Part shown: piece by piece, positions 8,641 through 16,497 of the stretch
How the letters are laid out: each line of letters opens with the position of its first letter
Position numbering within the stretch: position 1 is the first letter of the stretch
Assembly: GCF_001579045.1 (NCBI RefSeq)
Contig: NZ_KQ970261.1
Location: 109,280-143,008 of the forward strand
From: Streptococcus mitis
Lineage (GTDB): Bacteria; Bacillota; Bacilli; Lactobacillales; Streptococcaceae
Length of the DNA stretch: 33,729 nt
Direction of reading: 5' to 3'
The notes under the pieces: model-generated
What the model saw: the letters and a program-made list of their open reading frames with translations, nothing else
What the model was told of the DNA's origin: nothing
The model's database searches: none
Position numbers and translations under genes: made by a program

Positions 8641-9158
8641 ATTGTGGAAAAATCTATAAAATTTCTCCTCAAAATAAATTTTCCTAACCTTATTTTTCCT
8701 TTTTTCTACAATCAAGGTTTCCAAACCAACCTTCATCATATCCGTGAGGGTATTTTAAGGTTCTCCTGCAGTTCAATCTTTACCTGAATTGACTAGACTA
8801 TCAAAAAGGATCATGATTTCATAAGTATCAACGTGGTGTTGAGCCACCGCATCCATTTCCACAGTTTTAATTCTCCTTTTCCAAGCTCAGTATTCTATTC
8901 AAAGAAAGGACATCAAATAACAAAATATTCCCAACGTGAGTAATCATATTTAGTTTTTAGCAATATAGTCAGCTTGTCCAGTAAAACAAAGCTAGCTATT
9001 TGTGGAAAATCGTACTGTGGTCAATCATTACAAATTAGAAATTTAACACAGATACCCTGTAGCTAAGAGTATTTATTTTTTTATACCGTTCACTCACCTT
9101 TTCTTGATTTTGATATTTCATAAAATCACAAACTAAAATATCTTGATTTTCTCCAATT
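8641..9158. other. Degenerate intergenic region with one tiny candidate ORF
   Basis: About 520 bp without a convincing gene. The minus strand contains a 29-codon frame (8773-8862) with a ribosome binding site, followed in another frame by more codon-like sequence. This suggests a decayed gene. AT-rich direct repeats of AAAATCAAGA and ATATC type occur near 9100-9150. I recognise no domain. Confidence 0.4.
8773..8862 (-). CDS. Candidate 29-residue ORF or gene remnant
   Basis: A GTG-initiated frame with AAAAGGAG about 9 nt upstream, starting MEMDAVAQHHVDTYEI and ending LVNSGKD before TGA. It has no signal peptide, Gly-Gly leader or membrane segment. The next frame continues with KIELQENLKIPSRI before its own stop, so this may be the frameshifted tail of a once longer protein. 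I do not recognise the family and would not treat it as functional without expression data. Confidence 0.2.
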   Translation of the reverse strand: MEMDAVAQHHVDTYEIMILFDSLVNSGKD

Positions 9159-9869
9159 CTAACTGGTAAGCGAATCTAAAAAATTATGCAATTTTGCATT
9201 CATTTCAGAATAATCGTTACCACGTAATTCTTCAGGTGATTGAACAAAAGGTAATTTTTTATTTTGTTCTTTTAATTGTTCTTCACCATCAGCAGCAATC
9301 AATAAATCAATCGCTTCTAAATCAAACTCTAAATGCACTTGGAAAGCATAATGTTTAGGGCTAAAGCGAACAATCTGTCGTGGACATCCTTGACTGGTAG
9401 CAAGGATTACCGCTTCGTCTGTCAATCCCGGCATATCACCATGCCAGTGACCAACTAAAAGCTCGCTACCAAAATGTTTGAGGTGTTTATCTGCTAGTCC
9501 TTGACTAGTCATCCTAATAGGGAATACACCTATTTCTCTTTCGGGACTGTGCTCATATTGCCCCCCATAAGCAACAGAAAGTAGTTGCGCCCCTAAGCAT
9601 ACACCTACAATATATTTATCTTCTTCTATTGCTTGTCGAATGAGTCTAACTTCTTCTTTTGGATGATAATAAGGGAAATGTTCTTTATCTTCATCAGGAG
9701 ATTGCGGACCTCCCATAATAATAAGAAAATCAATATCAGAAACTGTTTTGGGTAAAGATTCTTCCTTATAAACCTTTGTTATTCCGATATCATGACCTCT
9801 TGATTGAGCCCAAGTTAGATAAGCACCTGGGACTTCAAAACTCTCATGTAGTATAAAATGTACTTTCAT
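9159..9869 (-). CDS. Class I glutamine amidotransferase-like protein
   Basis: A 236-residue single-domain class I GATase of the type annotated 'type 1 glutamine amidotransferase' or GMP synthase-like. It shows the nucleophile elbow GVCLGAQL with Cys91 and the His-x-Glu pair H179/E181 in VHLEF. An oxyanion-side IMGGPQSP motif lies near residue 51. No synthetase domain is attached, so it must act with a partner, or as a hydrolase such as the gamma-glutamyl compound hydrolases of this superfamily; the substrate cannot be read from sequence. The ATG at 9869 has AGGAAAA 6 nt upstream. It lies downstream of guaA in the same direction but over 300 bp away, behind a strong guaA terminator, so it is not part of that operon. 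Confidence 0.88.
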   Translation of the reverse strand: MKVHFILHESFEVPGAYLTWAQSRGHDIGITKVYKEESLPKTVSDIDFLIIMGGPQSPDEDKEHFPYYHPKEEVRLIRQAIEEDKYIVGVCLGAQLLSVAYGGQYEHSPEREIGVFPIRMTSQGLADKHLKHFGSELLVGHWHGDMPGLTDEAVILATSQGCPRQIVRFSPKHYAFQVHLEFDLEAIDLLIAADGEEQLKEQNKKLPFVQSPEELRGNDYSEMNAKLHNFLDSLTS

Positions 9870-10060
9870 TATTTTTTCCTAACACCTTTTTTAACTTAAT
9901 GGACGATTATTTGATTTATGAATTGTCAACAAAATTACCATTAAACTGGTTCGATATCTTGCTTCAAATAGTCATCGAACAAGTCTATTAACTTTAATCT
10001 CTTCCAGGTAAAGCTTTTAATGATTATCCAAAAAACTTATAATTCTTACCCATAAAATAG
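9870..10060. other. Intergenic region between the amidotransferase and the guaA terminator
   Basis: No open frame with a ribosome binding site is visible. The promoter for the downstream amidotransferase presumably lies here, but several AT-rich hexamers are equally plausible and I do not choose one. Confidence 0.4.
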
Positions 10061-10092
10061 AAAAAGAAGCTCAAATTTAAGAGCTTCTTTGG
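10061..10092 (-). terminator. Intrinsic terminator of guaA
   Basis: AAAGAAGCTC (10063-10072) and GAGCTTCTTT (10081-10090) form a perfect 10-bp stem with an 8-nt loop. On the minus strand it continues into CTTTTTCTATTTTA. It lies about 100 bp beyond the guaA stop and would also slow transcription from the plus strand. Confidence 0.8.
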
Positions 10093-10187
10093 AGACAAGT
10101 TAAAGCAATCTATATCATTTCAATACTGTTTACAGTTATTAAAATGCTGTTACATCAAGGATTCTTAACCTAAGTTACTCTTATCTA

Positions 10188-11750
10188 TTATTCCCACTCA
10201 ACGGTTGCAGGTGGTTTACTTGTAATATCGTAGACGATACGGTTAACGTGGTCCACTTCGTTTACGATACGTACAGAGATTTTTTGAAGGACATCCCAAG
10301 GAATTTTGGCAAAATCAGCAGTCATACCATCGATAGAGGTGATAGCACGGATTGCAATCGTGTAGTCGTACGTACGACCATCACCCATAACACCAACTGA
10401 ACGAACGCCTGTGTTAACTGTGAAGTATTGCCAAATATCGCGGTCAAGACCAGATTTAGCGATTTCTTCACGAAGGATAGCATCTGATTCACGAACGGTT
10501 TCTAGTTTTTCTTCAGTGATTTCACCCATAACACGGATCGCAAGACCTGGTCCTGGGAATGGTTGGCGCCATACGATGTGGTCTGGCATACCAAGCTCTG
10601 TACCAAGAGCACGAACTTCATCTTTATAAAGAGTGTTGAGTGGTTCGATCAATTCAAACTGCATGTCTTCTGGAAGACCACCAACGTTGTGGTGTGACTT
10701 GATCGTCTGAGCTGTATCCGTACCAGACTCAATCACGTCTGTATAAAGCGTCCCTTGAGCAAGGAATTTCACATCTTTGAGCTTGCTTGCTTCGTCATCA
10801 AAGACATAGACAAACTCGTTACCAATGATTTTACGTTTTTGTTCAGGGTCAGAAACACCAGCAAGTTTATCAAGGAAGCGTTTAGCAGCGTCTGCTTTGA
10901 CGATATTCAAACCAAACTTACCACCAAGCATATCCATAACTTGATCTGCTTCTCCTTTACGAAGAAGACCGTGATCCACAAATATACAGATCAATTGGTC
11001 GCCGATTGCTTTTTGAAGAAGAACACCAACAACTGAAGAGTCAACTCCACCTGATAGACCGAGAAGGACACGTTTATCACCGACTGTTTCACGGATTTTT
11101 TGAATTTGCATGTCGATGAAGTTATCCATTGACCAGTCGCCTTTAGCCTTACAGATATTAAGAGCAAAGTTACGAAGGATATCATTTCCGTATACAGAAT
11201 GACGAACTTCTGGGTGGAATTGGATACCATAAATGTGTTTATCTGGGTTTTCAATGGCTGCATAAGGGCAGTCAGCTGATGTACCTGTACGAACGAAATC
11301 AGCAGGAATCTCAGTAACTGCATCACCATGGCTCATCAGAACAGTCTGTTCATCAGGTGTTGATTCAAAAAGCGCTGATAGTGTGTGTGTTAGGGTTGAT
11401 TGACCGTATTCACGATTTCCAGCATCACCTGCAGGAACAACTTTTCCTCCAAGTTTATGGGTCAATAACTGCATACCGTAACAGATCCCTAAAATAGGAA
11501 TTCCCAGTTCGAAGATTTCTGGGTCAATATCAAATGAACCATCTTCGTATACAGAGTTTGGACCACCTGAAAGGATAATTCCTATAGGGTTGATTTCACG
11601 AACTTCAGCAGCTGAAATTTTATGGCTCTTTAGTTCTGAAAAAACGCCAATCTCACGGATACGGCGTGAAATCAGCTGGTTGTACTGGCTACCATAGTCC
11701 AATACGATGATTTTTTCGACATCTTTCAAATCAGTTGAAATGTTACTCAT
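10188..11750 (-). CDS. guaA: GMP synthase (glutamine-hydrolysing)
   Basis: A full-length 520-residue GuaA that aminates XMP to GMP using ATP and glutamine, the last step of de novo guanine nucleotide synthesis. The N-terminal GATase has Cys90 in GICYGMQL and H179/E181 in FHPEV. The ATP pyrophosphatase has the P-loop SGGVDSS at 233-239. The C-terminal dimerisation domain carries [12 protein letters not shown] and ends PPATVEWE, typical of the family. The ATG at 11750 follows AAAGGA. Its promoter lies 30-70 bp upstream and predicts a leader of about 30 nt, too short for a guanine riboswitch. A RUP element is inserted just behind the -35 box. Confidence 0.98.
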   Translation of the reverse strand: MSNISTDLKDVEKIIVLDYGSQYNQLISRRIREIGVFSELKSHKISAAEVREINPIGIILSGGPNSVYEDGSFDIDPEIFELGIPILGICYGMQLLTHKLGGKVVPAGDAGNREYGQSTLTHTLSALFESTPDEQTVLMSHGDAVTEIPADFVRTGTSADCPYAAIENPDKHIYGIQFHPEVRHSVYGNDILRNFALNICKAKGDWSMDNFIDMQIQKIRETVGDKRVLLGLSGGVDSSVVGVLLQKAIGDQLICIFVDHGLLRKGEADQVMDMLGGKFGLNIVKADAAKRFLDKLAGVSDPEQKRKIIGNEFVYVFDDEASKLKDVKFLAQGTLYTDVIESGTDTAQTIKSHHNVGGLPEDMQFELIEPLNTLYKDEVRALGTELGMPDHIVWRQPFPGPGLAIRVMGEITEEKLETVRESDAILREEIAKSGLDRDIWQYFTVNTGVRSVGVMGDGRTYDYTIAIRAITSIDGMTADFAKIPWDVLQKISVRIVNEVDHVNRIVYDITSKPPATVEWE

Positions 11751-11786
11751 CTTTTTCCTTTCTCAAAAGAAATATCTTTTTCCAAT

Positions 11787-11816
11787 ATTCTATCACAAAT
11801 AAGGGCGAATTACCAA
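11787..11816 (-). promoter_or_regulatory. Promoter of guaA
   Basis: Minus-strand TTGGTA (11816-11811), 18-nt spacer, TAGAAT (11792-11787) preceded by TGA, an extended -10. The RUP starts at 11820, only 4 bp upstream of the -35 hexamer. Confidence 0.6.
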
Positions 11817-11819
11817 CTA

Positions 11820-11932
11820 ATACTCAATGAAAATCAAAGAGCAAACTAGGAAGCTAGCCACAGGTTGCTCAAAACACTGTTTTGAGGTTGCAGATAGAGC
11901 TGACGTGGTTTGAAGAGATTTTCGAAGAGTAT
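11820..11932 (+). repeat. RUP-type intergenic repeat, complete copy 4
   Basis: 113 bp, same subtype and orientation as copy 1, beginning ATACTCAATGAAAATC and ending TTTTCGAAGAGTAT. It fills almost all the space between the divergent guaA and gntR promoters. Confidence 0.8.
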
Positions 11933-11946
11933 AAACAAGGCGAAGT

Positions 11947-11976
11947 TTGACTTTTTCTAGTTTATTGGGGTACAAT
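11947..11976 (+). promoter_or_regulatory. Promoter of the GntR-family regulator gene
   Basis: TTGACT (11947-11952), 18-nt spacer, TACAAT (11971-11976). It lies 15 bp beyond the RUP and predicts a start of transcription near 11983. Confidence 0.7.
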
Positions 11977-12005
11977 AGAGAAAAGATAGAAATGAAGTGA
12001 AAAAT

Positions 12006-12704
12006 ATGCTACCCGCTTATATGAAAATCCATGATCAGATTAAAAAGGATATTGACGAACATCGTTGGGCTATTGGTGAGAGACTTCCAAGTGAACGAGA
12101 TTTAGCTGAGCAGTTTGCGGTCAGCCGCATGACCCTCCGCCAAGCCGTATCTCTATTAGTCGAAGAAGGTGTCTTAGAGCGTCGCGTAGGAAGTGGCACC
12201 TTTGTATCCAGTACTCGGGTACAAGAAAAGATGCGAGGGACAACTAGTTTTACTGAAATTGTTAAGTCCCAAGGTAAAGTTCCCTCTAGCCAACTCATTT
12301 CCTACAGAAAAACCATTCCCAATGAGCAGGAAGTTGCCAAGCTAGGTATTTCTCCAACGGAGAATATTATCCGAATGGAGCGGGTCCGCTATGCCGACAA
12401 AGTTCCTCTGGTTTATGAAGTTGCTTCTATTCCTGAAAAATTCATTAAGGACTTTAAAAAAGAAGAAATCACCAGTCATTTCTTCCAAACCTTGCAAAAA
12501 CATGGCTACCGTATCGGTAAATCACAACAGACCATCTATGCTCGTCTCGCTAAAGAAAAGATTGCCCACTATTTGGAAGTTGAAAAAGGACATGCCATTC
12601 TTGGTTTAACTCAGGTTTCCTACCTAGAAGATGGGACAGCTTTTGAATACGTAAAAAGTCAGTATGTAGGCGAACGCTTTGAATTTTATCTTGAAAATAA
12701 TTAG
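12006..12704 (+). CDS. GntR/HutC-family transcriptional regulator
   Basis: A 232-residue regulator. The N-terminal winged helix-turn-helix (about residues 5-70) contains GERLPSERDLAEQF and SRMTLRQAVSLL, followed by the wing VGSGTFV. Residues 80-225 match the UTRA ligand-binding domain of HutC-type proteins, which often sense sugar phosphates or amino-acid derivatives. An in-frame GTG at 11997 could also start it. I prefer the ATG because the family begins just before the 'PAYMKIHDQIK' helix. Neither start has a clear Shine-Dalgarno site, and the predicted leader is only about 15-25 nt. It stands alone, so its target genes cannot be read from context; autoregulation or control of guaA through the shared intergenic region is possible but unsupported. 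Confidence 0.92.
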   Translation: MLPAYMKIHDQIKKDIDEHRWAIGERLPSERDLAEQFAVSRMTLRQAVSLLVEEGVLERRVGSGTFVSSTRVQEKMRGTTSFTEIVKSQGKVPSSQLISYRKTIPNEQEVAKLGISPTENIIRMERVRYADKVPLVYEVASIPEKFIKDFKKEEITSHFFQTLQKHGYRIGKSQQTIYARLAKEKIAHYLEVEKGHAILGLTQVSYLEDGTAFEYVKSQYVGERFEFYLENN

Positions 12705-12710
12705 ATTACT

Positions 12711-12752
12711 AGGCAAAAACTCTCTGTCACGGACAAAGAGTCTTTTTTATTT
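12711..12752. terminator. Bidirectional terminator between gntR-family gene and EamA gene
   Basis: ACTCTCTGTC and GACAAAGAGT form a 10-bp stem with one mismatch around a 3-nt loop. On plus it is followed by CTTTTTTATTTTT and on minus by AGTTTTTGCC. The minus-strand gene's stop codon lies inside the plus-strand T-run. Confidence 0.8.
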
Positions 12753-13643
12753 TTCTAAGAGTAAATCTTTCAAAGAAATCAAAGTTACAGCAAACAATAT
12801 CATTGCCATGCCAAGAAAATCAATGGGATAAAATTGTTCATTCATTATTAAGAAGGCAAAGAAAACCGCCGATATTGGCTCAATTGAAGCCAACAAACTT
12901 GACTTGACCGGTCCTATCAAACTGGCTCCTTTAAGGAAAGCTGTATAGGCAAAGACAGTCCCGATAAGAATAATACCTGAAAAAGCAAGGAGAAAATCAA
13001 GACTAGTCGGGATAGTGGCCTGTAGAACCCCTGTAAAAGGAAGAGCAACCAAACCAGCTATAACCATTCCCACACCAATGACCAAGCTGCTCCCCCACTT
13101 CTTAATCAAGGTTATGGGCAAAATGATATAAAGGGCGTAAGTCAGAGCAGAAAACAGACCCCAGAACAGGCCAGCAGGTGTCATAGATAACTGGTCCAAC
13201 TGCCCATGAGTGGCGATCAGGAAGGTTCCTCCAATGGCGAATATGATGGAAATAATCTCTCCCAGTGTCGGTGCCACCTTATCCTTGATACAGCTATAAA
13301 TCAAAATCCCGACAGGACAAACATACTGAAGCACAGTCGCAGTACCTGCATTGGTTTCCTGAATAGCAGTTAGATAGGCAAATTGATTGAGGAAGAGACC
13401 AATTAGAGCAAAAAGAAGAAGAGACAGCAAACTCTTTCTATCCGTTAAAAAGGCCAGCATTCTATCCTTTGCAGTAGCATAAGCTAAGAGCATGAGAATC
13501 CCACCGGCGATTAAAAGTCGTAAGTTGGTTAAAACCAGAGCCGAAATTCCGTGTGCCATCAGGTATTGGCCACTCGTTCCTGACAAGCCCCAAGCAATAC
13601 CAGCCACAACTGTTAATAGAATCCCTTTTAAACTGTTTGACAT
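12747..13643 (-). CDS. EamA/DMT-superfamily transporter
   Basis: A 298-residue membrane protein with about ten hydrophobic helices. They fall into two homologous EamA halves (about 5-140 and 150-290), as in RhaT/YdcZ-type drug/metabolite transporters. The first half begins GILLTVVAGIAWGLSGTSGQ, typical of the family. Members export amino acids, nucleobases or other metabolites; the substrate is not evident. ATG at 13643 with AAGGAG. It is the last gene of a three-gene operon: the upstream hydrolase stop overlaps its ribosome binding site, leaving an 8-nt gap, so translation is probably coupled. Confidence 0.9.
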   Translation of the reverse strand: MSNSLKGILLTVVAGIAWGLSGTSGQYLMAHGISALVLTNLRLLIAGGILMLLAYATAKDRMLAFLTDRKSLLSLLLFALIGLFLNQFAYLTAIQETNAGTATVLQYVCPVGILIYSCIKDKVAPTLGEIISIIFAIGGTFLIATHGQLDQLSMTPAGLFWGLFSALTYALYIILPITLIKKWGSSLVIGVGMVIAGLVALPFTGVLQATIPTSLDFLLAFSGIILIGTVFAYTAFLKGASLIGPVKSSLLASIEPISAVFFAFLIMNEQFYPIDFLGMAMILFAVTLISLKDLLLEK

Positions 13644-13651
13644 GTCTCTCC

Positions 13652-14587
13652 TTACTCTTCTTTACGAATCAAGTCCATCACTTGATTACGGTCTAAAATC
13701 CATTGAGCCCTCTCATCCTTTTCATAGGTACGATTCGATAGGAAAATGGCCGCTTCTTGCTTCTGACGATTCCACATGATAAAGGTACCCGTATAGCCCG
13801 TATGGTCTAGCCATTCTCCTTCCAAATTCCATGCTAAAGAACGTTCCTTGTCATCCAAAGGAGAAAAATTTTGACTCAAATCTCTTGCAAAATCATCTGC
13901 TAAATAGTGTTCTAAAAAGATTTGTAAATCCTTTACAGTCGAAAACAAACCAGCACTACCAGCATGTCTTCCCAAGAGACGAGCCTTGGGATCATGTACC
14001 AGACCTGCCTCGACACCTCTGACTGTTGGAACAGCAAGCTCAACAGGTCCAAACTGGGTTTCCTTCATTCCCCAGGAATTCCAGACTTGCTCCTGTAAAA
14101 TCTCATCCAAATCCTTATCAAAGATTCTTTCCAAAATAAAGCCCAACAGCAAAAAATGGACATCCGAATAAAGAAAGGCTGGCTGACTTCGTCTATTGAG
14201 ATGAAACATCGCTTCCTTTAATTCAGAAGCTGTTAAAAGGTCTCGATTGGGAATAAACGGATCAAGATTTGTAGCGTGGGTTAAGAGCTGGCGAATAGTA
14301 ATGTCTGGATAATCACTCTCAGTTAAAAAATCTGTTACAGGTCTGTCAATATCTAATTGACCTTTTTCCCACAAGAAGGTAAAAACGGTACCAACCCCAA
14401 CAACCTTGCTGACACTAGCTAGGTCATAAACTAGTCCTGCCTCAGTATCCAAGCCATGCTCTGGATCCCTCTGGCCGACATAGACCTCCGTCCATTGACT
14501 GTCCTTAAAATACGCAAAAGAGGCTCCAGGATAAATCCCTGCCTCGATTTGTTCTTCTATTTTTTTAATAATCTTGGTCCACTTCAT
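13652..14587 (-). CDS. Serine hydrolase, class C beta-lactamase / PBP-like fold
   Basis: A 311-residue protein of the beta-lactamase-related serine hydrolase family (Pfam Beta-lactamase). Catalytic motifs are visible: SVSK (S58, K61), Y140-S-D, and the third motif H262-T-G followed by YTGTF. No signal peptide or membrane segment is apparent, so it probably acts in the cytoplasm, as an esterase or amidase rather than a cell-wall enzyme or true beta-lactamase. Its ATG overlaps the stop of cppA (ATGA), and it is followed 8 nt later by the EamA exporter. This may be a small metabolic or detoxification unit, but the substrate is unknown. Confidence 0.9.
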   Translation of the reverse strand: MKWTKIIKKIEEQIEAGIYPGASFAYFKDSQWTEVYVGQRDPEHGLDTEAGLVYDLASVSKVVGVGTVFTFLWEKGQLDIDRPVTDFLTESDYPDITIRQLLTHATNLDPFIPNRDLLTASELKEAMFHLNRRSQPAFLYSDVHFLLLGFILERIFDKDLDEILQEQVWNSWGMKETQFGPVELAVPTVRGVEAGLVHDPKARLLGRHAGSAGLFSTVKDLQIFLEHYLADDFARDLSQNFSPLDDKERSLAWNLEGEWLDHTGYTGTFIMWNRQKQEAAIFLSNRTYEKDERAQWILDRNQVMDLIRKEE

Positions 14588-15309
14588 ACTGCTTCAAACC
14601 ACAATTCAACATTATTTCTATCTTTACCAAGGAAGAATTTTTCAGACTTAGGCATAAAATATTCGGTAGACTCAAATTTCTGGCGCAGACTTGCTATATC
14701 TAGTTCATTGACCAAGAACTTGAGCATAGATAAGTCCCAAGTAACCGTATTTTCCACAGTCAAATCCTGCCCCTGAGCTGGGATAAAATCAAGTAATGCC
14801 CCAATTTCAAATGATTCCAAGAAACTTTCGACATCAGTTGGGAGATGTAATTCCATAGAAATCTCAAATTTACTTAAAGAAATTGATTCCAAATCTGTTT
14901 GAAATTCAGGTTTTTCTTCTACTTCTACTAGGCTTGCTCTGTCATCTTCTGCATGAATCAAAATCAAATCATCTTCTGGTGAGAAAACTTCAAAAGCGTA
15001 GCCATTCTGCCCCTTATATAATCGATGAATCGAATCTGTTTTAGATAAGAGTCCTTTAATTTCTAAGGGATTTTCCACCTTGACAATCAATCTAGCTAGT
15101 TTTTTTCTTCCCTCTACCTTACGAGTGCGCATACTTGGAGCTTCTTCTAAAACCAGCTTTTCTAGACCTGTTTGGTCTCCTAGTGACAGAAAGGCTGATT
15201 CTTCTAACAAGGCCTTCATGCCAAGGGTTTCAATATAAAAAGTTTCATTTAATTTTCTATTATTAACTTTTAAAGTAGGAATAATCCGTACAATTTGATT
15301 TACATTCAT
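14584..15309 (-). CDS. cppA: CppA family protein
   Basis: A 241-residue protein I recognise as CppA, widespread in streptococci. The N-terminal half (MNVNQIVRIIPTLKVNNRKL) resembles a glyoxalase/VOC fold and the C-terminal half is the CppA_C domain. CppA was described as a protease degrading human complement C3. No export signal is present and no classical protease motif can be seen, so the extracellular protease role should be treated with caution. The ATG at 15309 is chosen because GGAGG lies 5 nt upstream; a TTG four codons earlier overlaps that site. It heads the cppA-hydrolase-EamA operon. Confidence 0.88.
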   Translation of the reverse strand: MNVNQIVRIIPTLKVNNRKLNETFYIETLGMKALLEESAFLSLGDQTGLEKLVLEEAPSMRTRKVEGRKKLARLIVKVENPLEIKGLLSKTDSIHRLYKGQNGYAFEVFSPEDDLILIHAEDDRASLVEVEEKPEFQTDLESISLSKFEISMELHLPTDVESFLESFEIGALLDFIPAQGQDLTVENTVTWDLSMLKFLVNELDIASLRQKFESTEYFMPKSEKFFLGKDRNNVELWFEAV

Positions 15310-15328
15310 AAATTCCTCCAACTCTTTT

Positions 15329-15357
15329 ATTTTAAAGGATTTTAGAATTTTTTACAA
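15329..15357 (-). promoter_or_regulatory. Probable promoter of the cppA operon
   Basis: Minus-strand TTGTAA (15357-15352), 17-nt spacer, TAAAAT (15334-15329), predicting a leader of about 13 nt. The region is AT-rich, so confidence is moderate. Confidence 0.4.
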
Positions 15358-15401
15358 GATATTATGCTCAAATTTACCAATTTTTCGTAAAAATTTCATC
15401 T

Positions 15402-15426
15402 AAAAAACCGAGGATTTCCTCGGTTT
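15402..15426 (-). terminator. Intrinsic terminator of glpF
   Basis: AAACCGAGGA (15405-15414) and TCCTCGGTTT (15417-15426) form a strong GC-rich stem. On the minus strand it runs directly into TTTTTTAG, just beyond the glpF stop at 15434. Confidence 0.9.
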
Positions 15427-15433
15427 CAATTTC

Positions 15434-16339
15434 TTATAGGTAAAGGAATTTGAAGATAGCTACTGCCGCAATTGCTGCTGCGATAGGTGCTACTACTGGT
15501 ACCCAAGAATACCACCATTTTGAATCCCCTTTGTGCTCACCAAGAACTGATTTTGGAAGGAAAGCATGAAGGAGACGTGGTCCCAAGTCACGGGCTGGGT
15601 TCAAGGCAGGCCCTGTAGGTCCACCAAGTGATGTTACCAAGGCCATAACAAGGAAACCAAGTGCCAAGTGGGCAATTCCAAGACCAGATGTCATAAATGG
15701 TGCTACTTGTTCTTTAGCTTGATCAAGGGCTGCTGTTACTTGCTCTTGAGGAATTGTTTGACCTTGAGTAGTTGCTTGTGCAACCTGAGCATTAATAGCC
15801 GCTTGTGCTTTTGAAACTAATTCAGCACCAAAGAAGTTTTTAGTCATACCAAGGGCTGCGAAGAAAAGAACAAATGAACCGACAAACTCATTTACAAAAC
15901 CATTAACAGTTGCTGCGAAATGTGATTCCTTTGTACCATTATCCAAACTTGAAATTGTTGAGAAAGTACCCAAAATGTTGTTTGGATTTTCAGTTTTCAA
16001 GTAGTATGGACGGTGTGTTGCCACAACCAAAGCCTGACCAAAGATAGCACCCAAAACTTGTGCAATGATGTAAGGCGCAACTTGTGCCCAAGGGAAAAGA
16101 CCGCTGATTGCAAGTCCAAGAGTGAAGGCTGGGTTGATGTGGTTTCCAGATACGTTACCAAACATCAAGGCAGGAATCATAACCCCCATACCATAACCAA
16201 CAGCGATAACGATCCAGCCACTTTGGTGACCTTTCGTACCTTTAAGTTCAACGTTGGCAACTGCACCATTTCCAAGAATGATCAAAATAGCAGTTCCCAA
16301 AAATTCAGTGGCATATTTAATTGCCCATGTGAAATCCAT
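15434..16339 (-). CDS. glpF: Glycerol facilitator / aquaglyceroporin
   Basis: A 301-residue MIP-family channel with both pore motifs: NPA at 69-71 (GNHINPAFTLG) and NPAR at 247-250. The aspartate after the second motif (NPARDLGPR) marks the glycerol-conducting GlpF branch rather than water-only aquaporins. Six membrane helices plus two half-helices are expected. Residues about 166-215 form a long, Gln/Ala-rich loop absent from short GlpF proteins; streptococcal and lactococcal members of about 290 residues have similar insertions. ATG at 16339 with AAGGAG 10 nt upstream. It is monocistronic, with its own promoter and terminator. Likely role is diffusion of glycerol and other small neutral solutes, possibly lactic acid. 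Confidence 0.93.
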   Translation of the reverse strand: MDFTWAIKYATEFLGTAILIILGNGAVANVELKGTKGHQSGWIVIAVGYGMGVMIPALMFGNVSGNHINPAFTLGLAISGLFPWAQVAPYIIAQVLGAIFGQALVVATHRPYYLKTENPNNILGTFSTISSLDNGTKESHFAATVNGFVNEFVGSFVLFFAALGMTKNFFGAELVSKAQAAINAQVAQATTQGQTIPQEQVTAALDQAKEQVAPFMTSGLGIAHLALGFLVMALVTSLGGPTGPALNPARDLGPRLLHAFLPKSVLGEHKGDSKWWYSWVPVVAPIAAAIAAVAIFKFLYL

Positions 16340-16376
16340 TTGATAGATTCTCCTTAAAATTTTTTAGACAATCCTT

Positions 16377-16405
16377 ATTCTATCAATTTTTACCCTATTT
16401 AGCAA
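16377..16405 (-). promoter_or_regulatory. Promoter of glpF
   Basis: Minus-strand TTGCTA (16405-16400), 17-nt spacer, TAGAAT (16382-16377), about 40 nt upstream of the ATG. Confidence 0.6.
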
Positions 16406-16454
16406 CTACTTTTCCGAAAGATTATATAAGAAAGCGATTTTATTTCTTATAAAA

Positions 16455-16488
16455 ACAAAAGGATTAAGGGAGTGAATTTCCTTAATCC
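16455..16488 (-). terminator. Intrinsic terminator of the ATP-grasp/esterase operon
   Basis: GGATTAAGG (16461-16469) and CCTTAATCC (16480-16488) form a 9-bp stem. On the minus strand it is followed by TTTTGTTTTTAT. It lies 10 bp past the stop of the ATP-grasp gene. Confidence 0.85.
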
Positions 16489-16497
16489 GATAGTCTC

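Noticed and set aside
8491-8739. 82-codon minus-strand frame overlapping RUP copy 3
   Set aside because: About half of it is the repeat itself, there is no ribosome binding site, and the sequence is low-complexity.
11751-11786. Guanine riboswitch upstream of guaA
   Set aside because: The predicted leader is about 30 nt, too short for a purine aptamer, and no aptamer core sequence is seen before the RUP.
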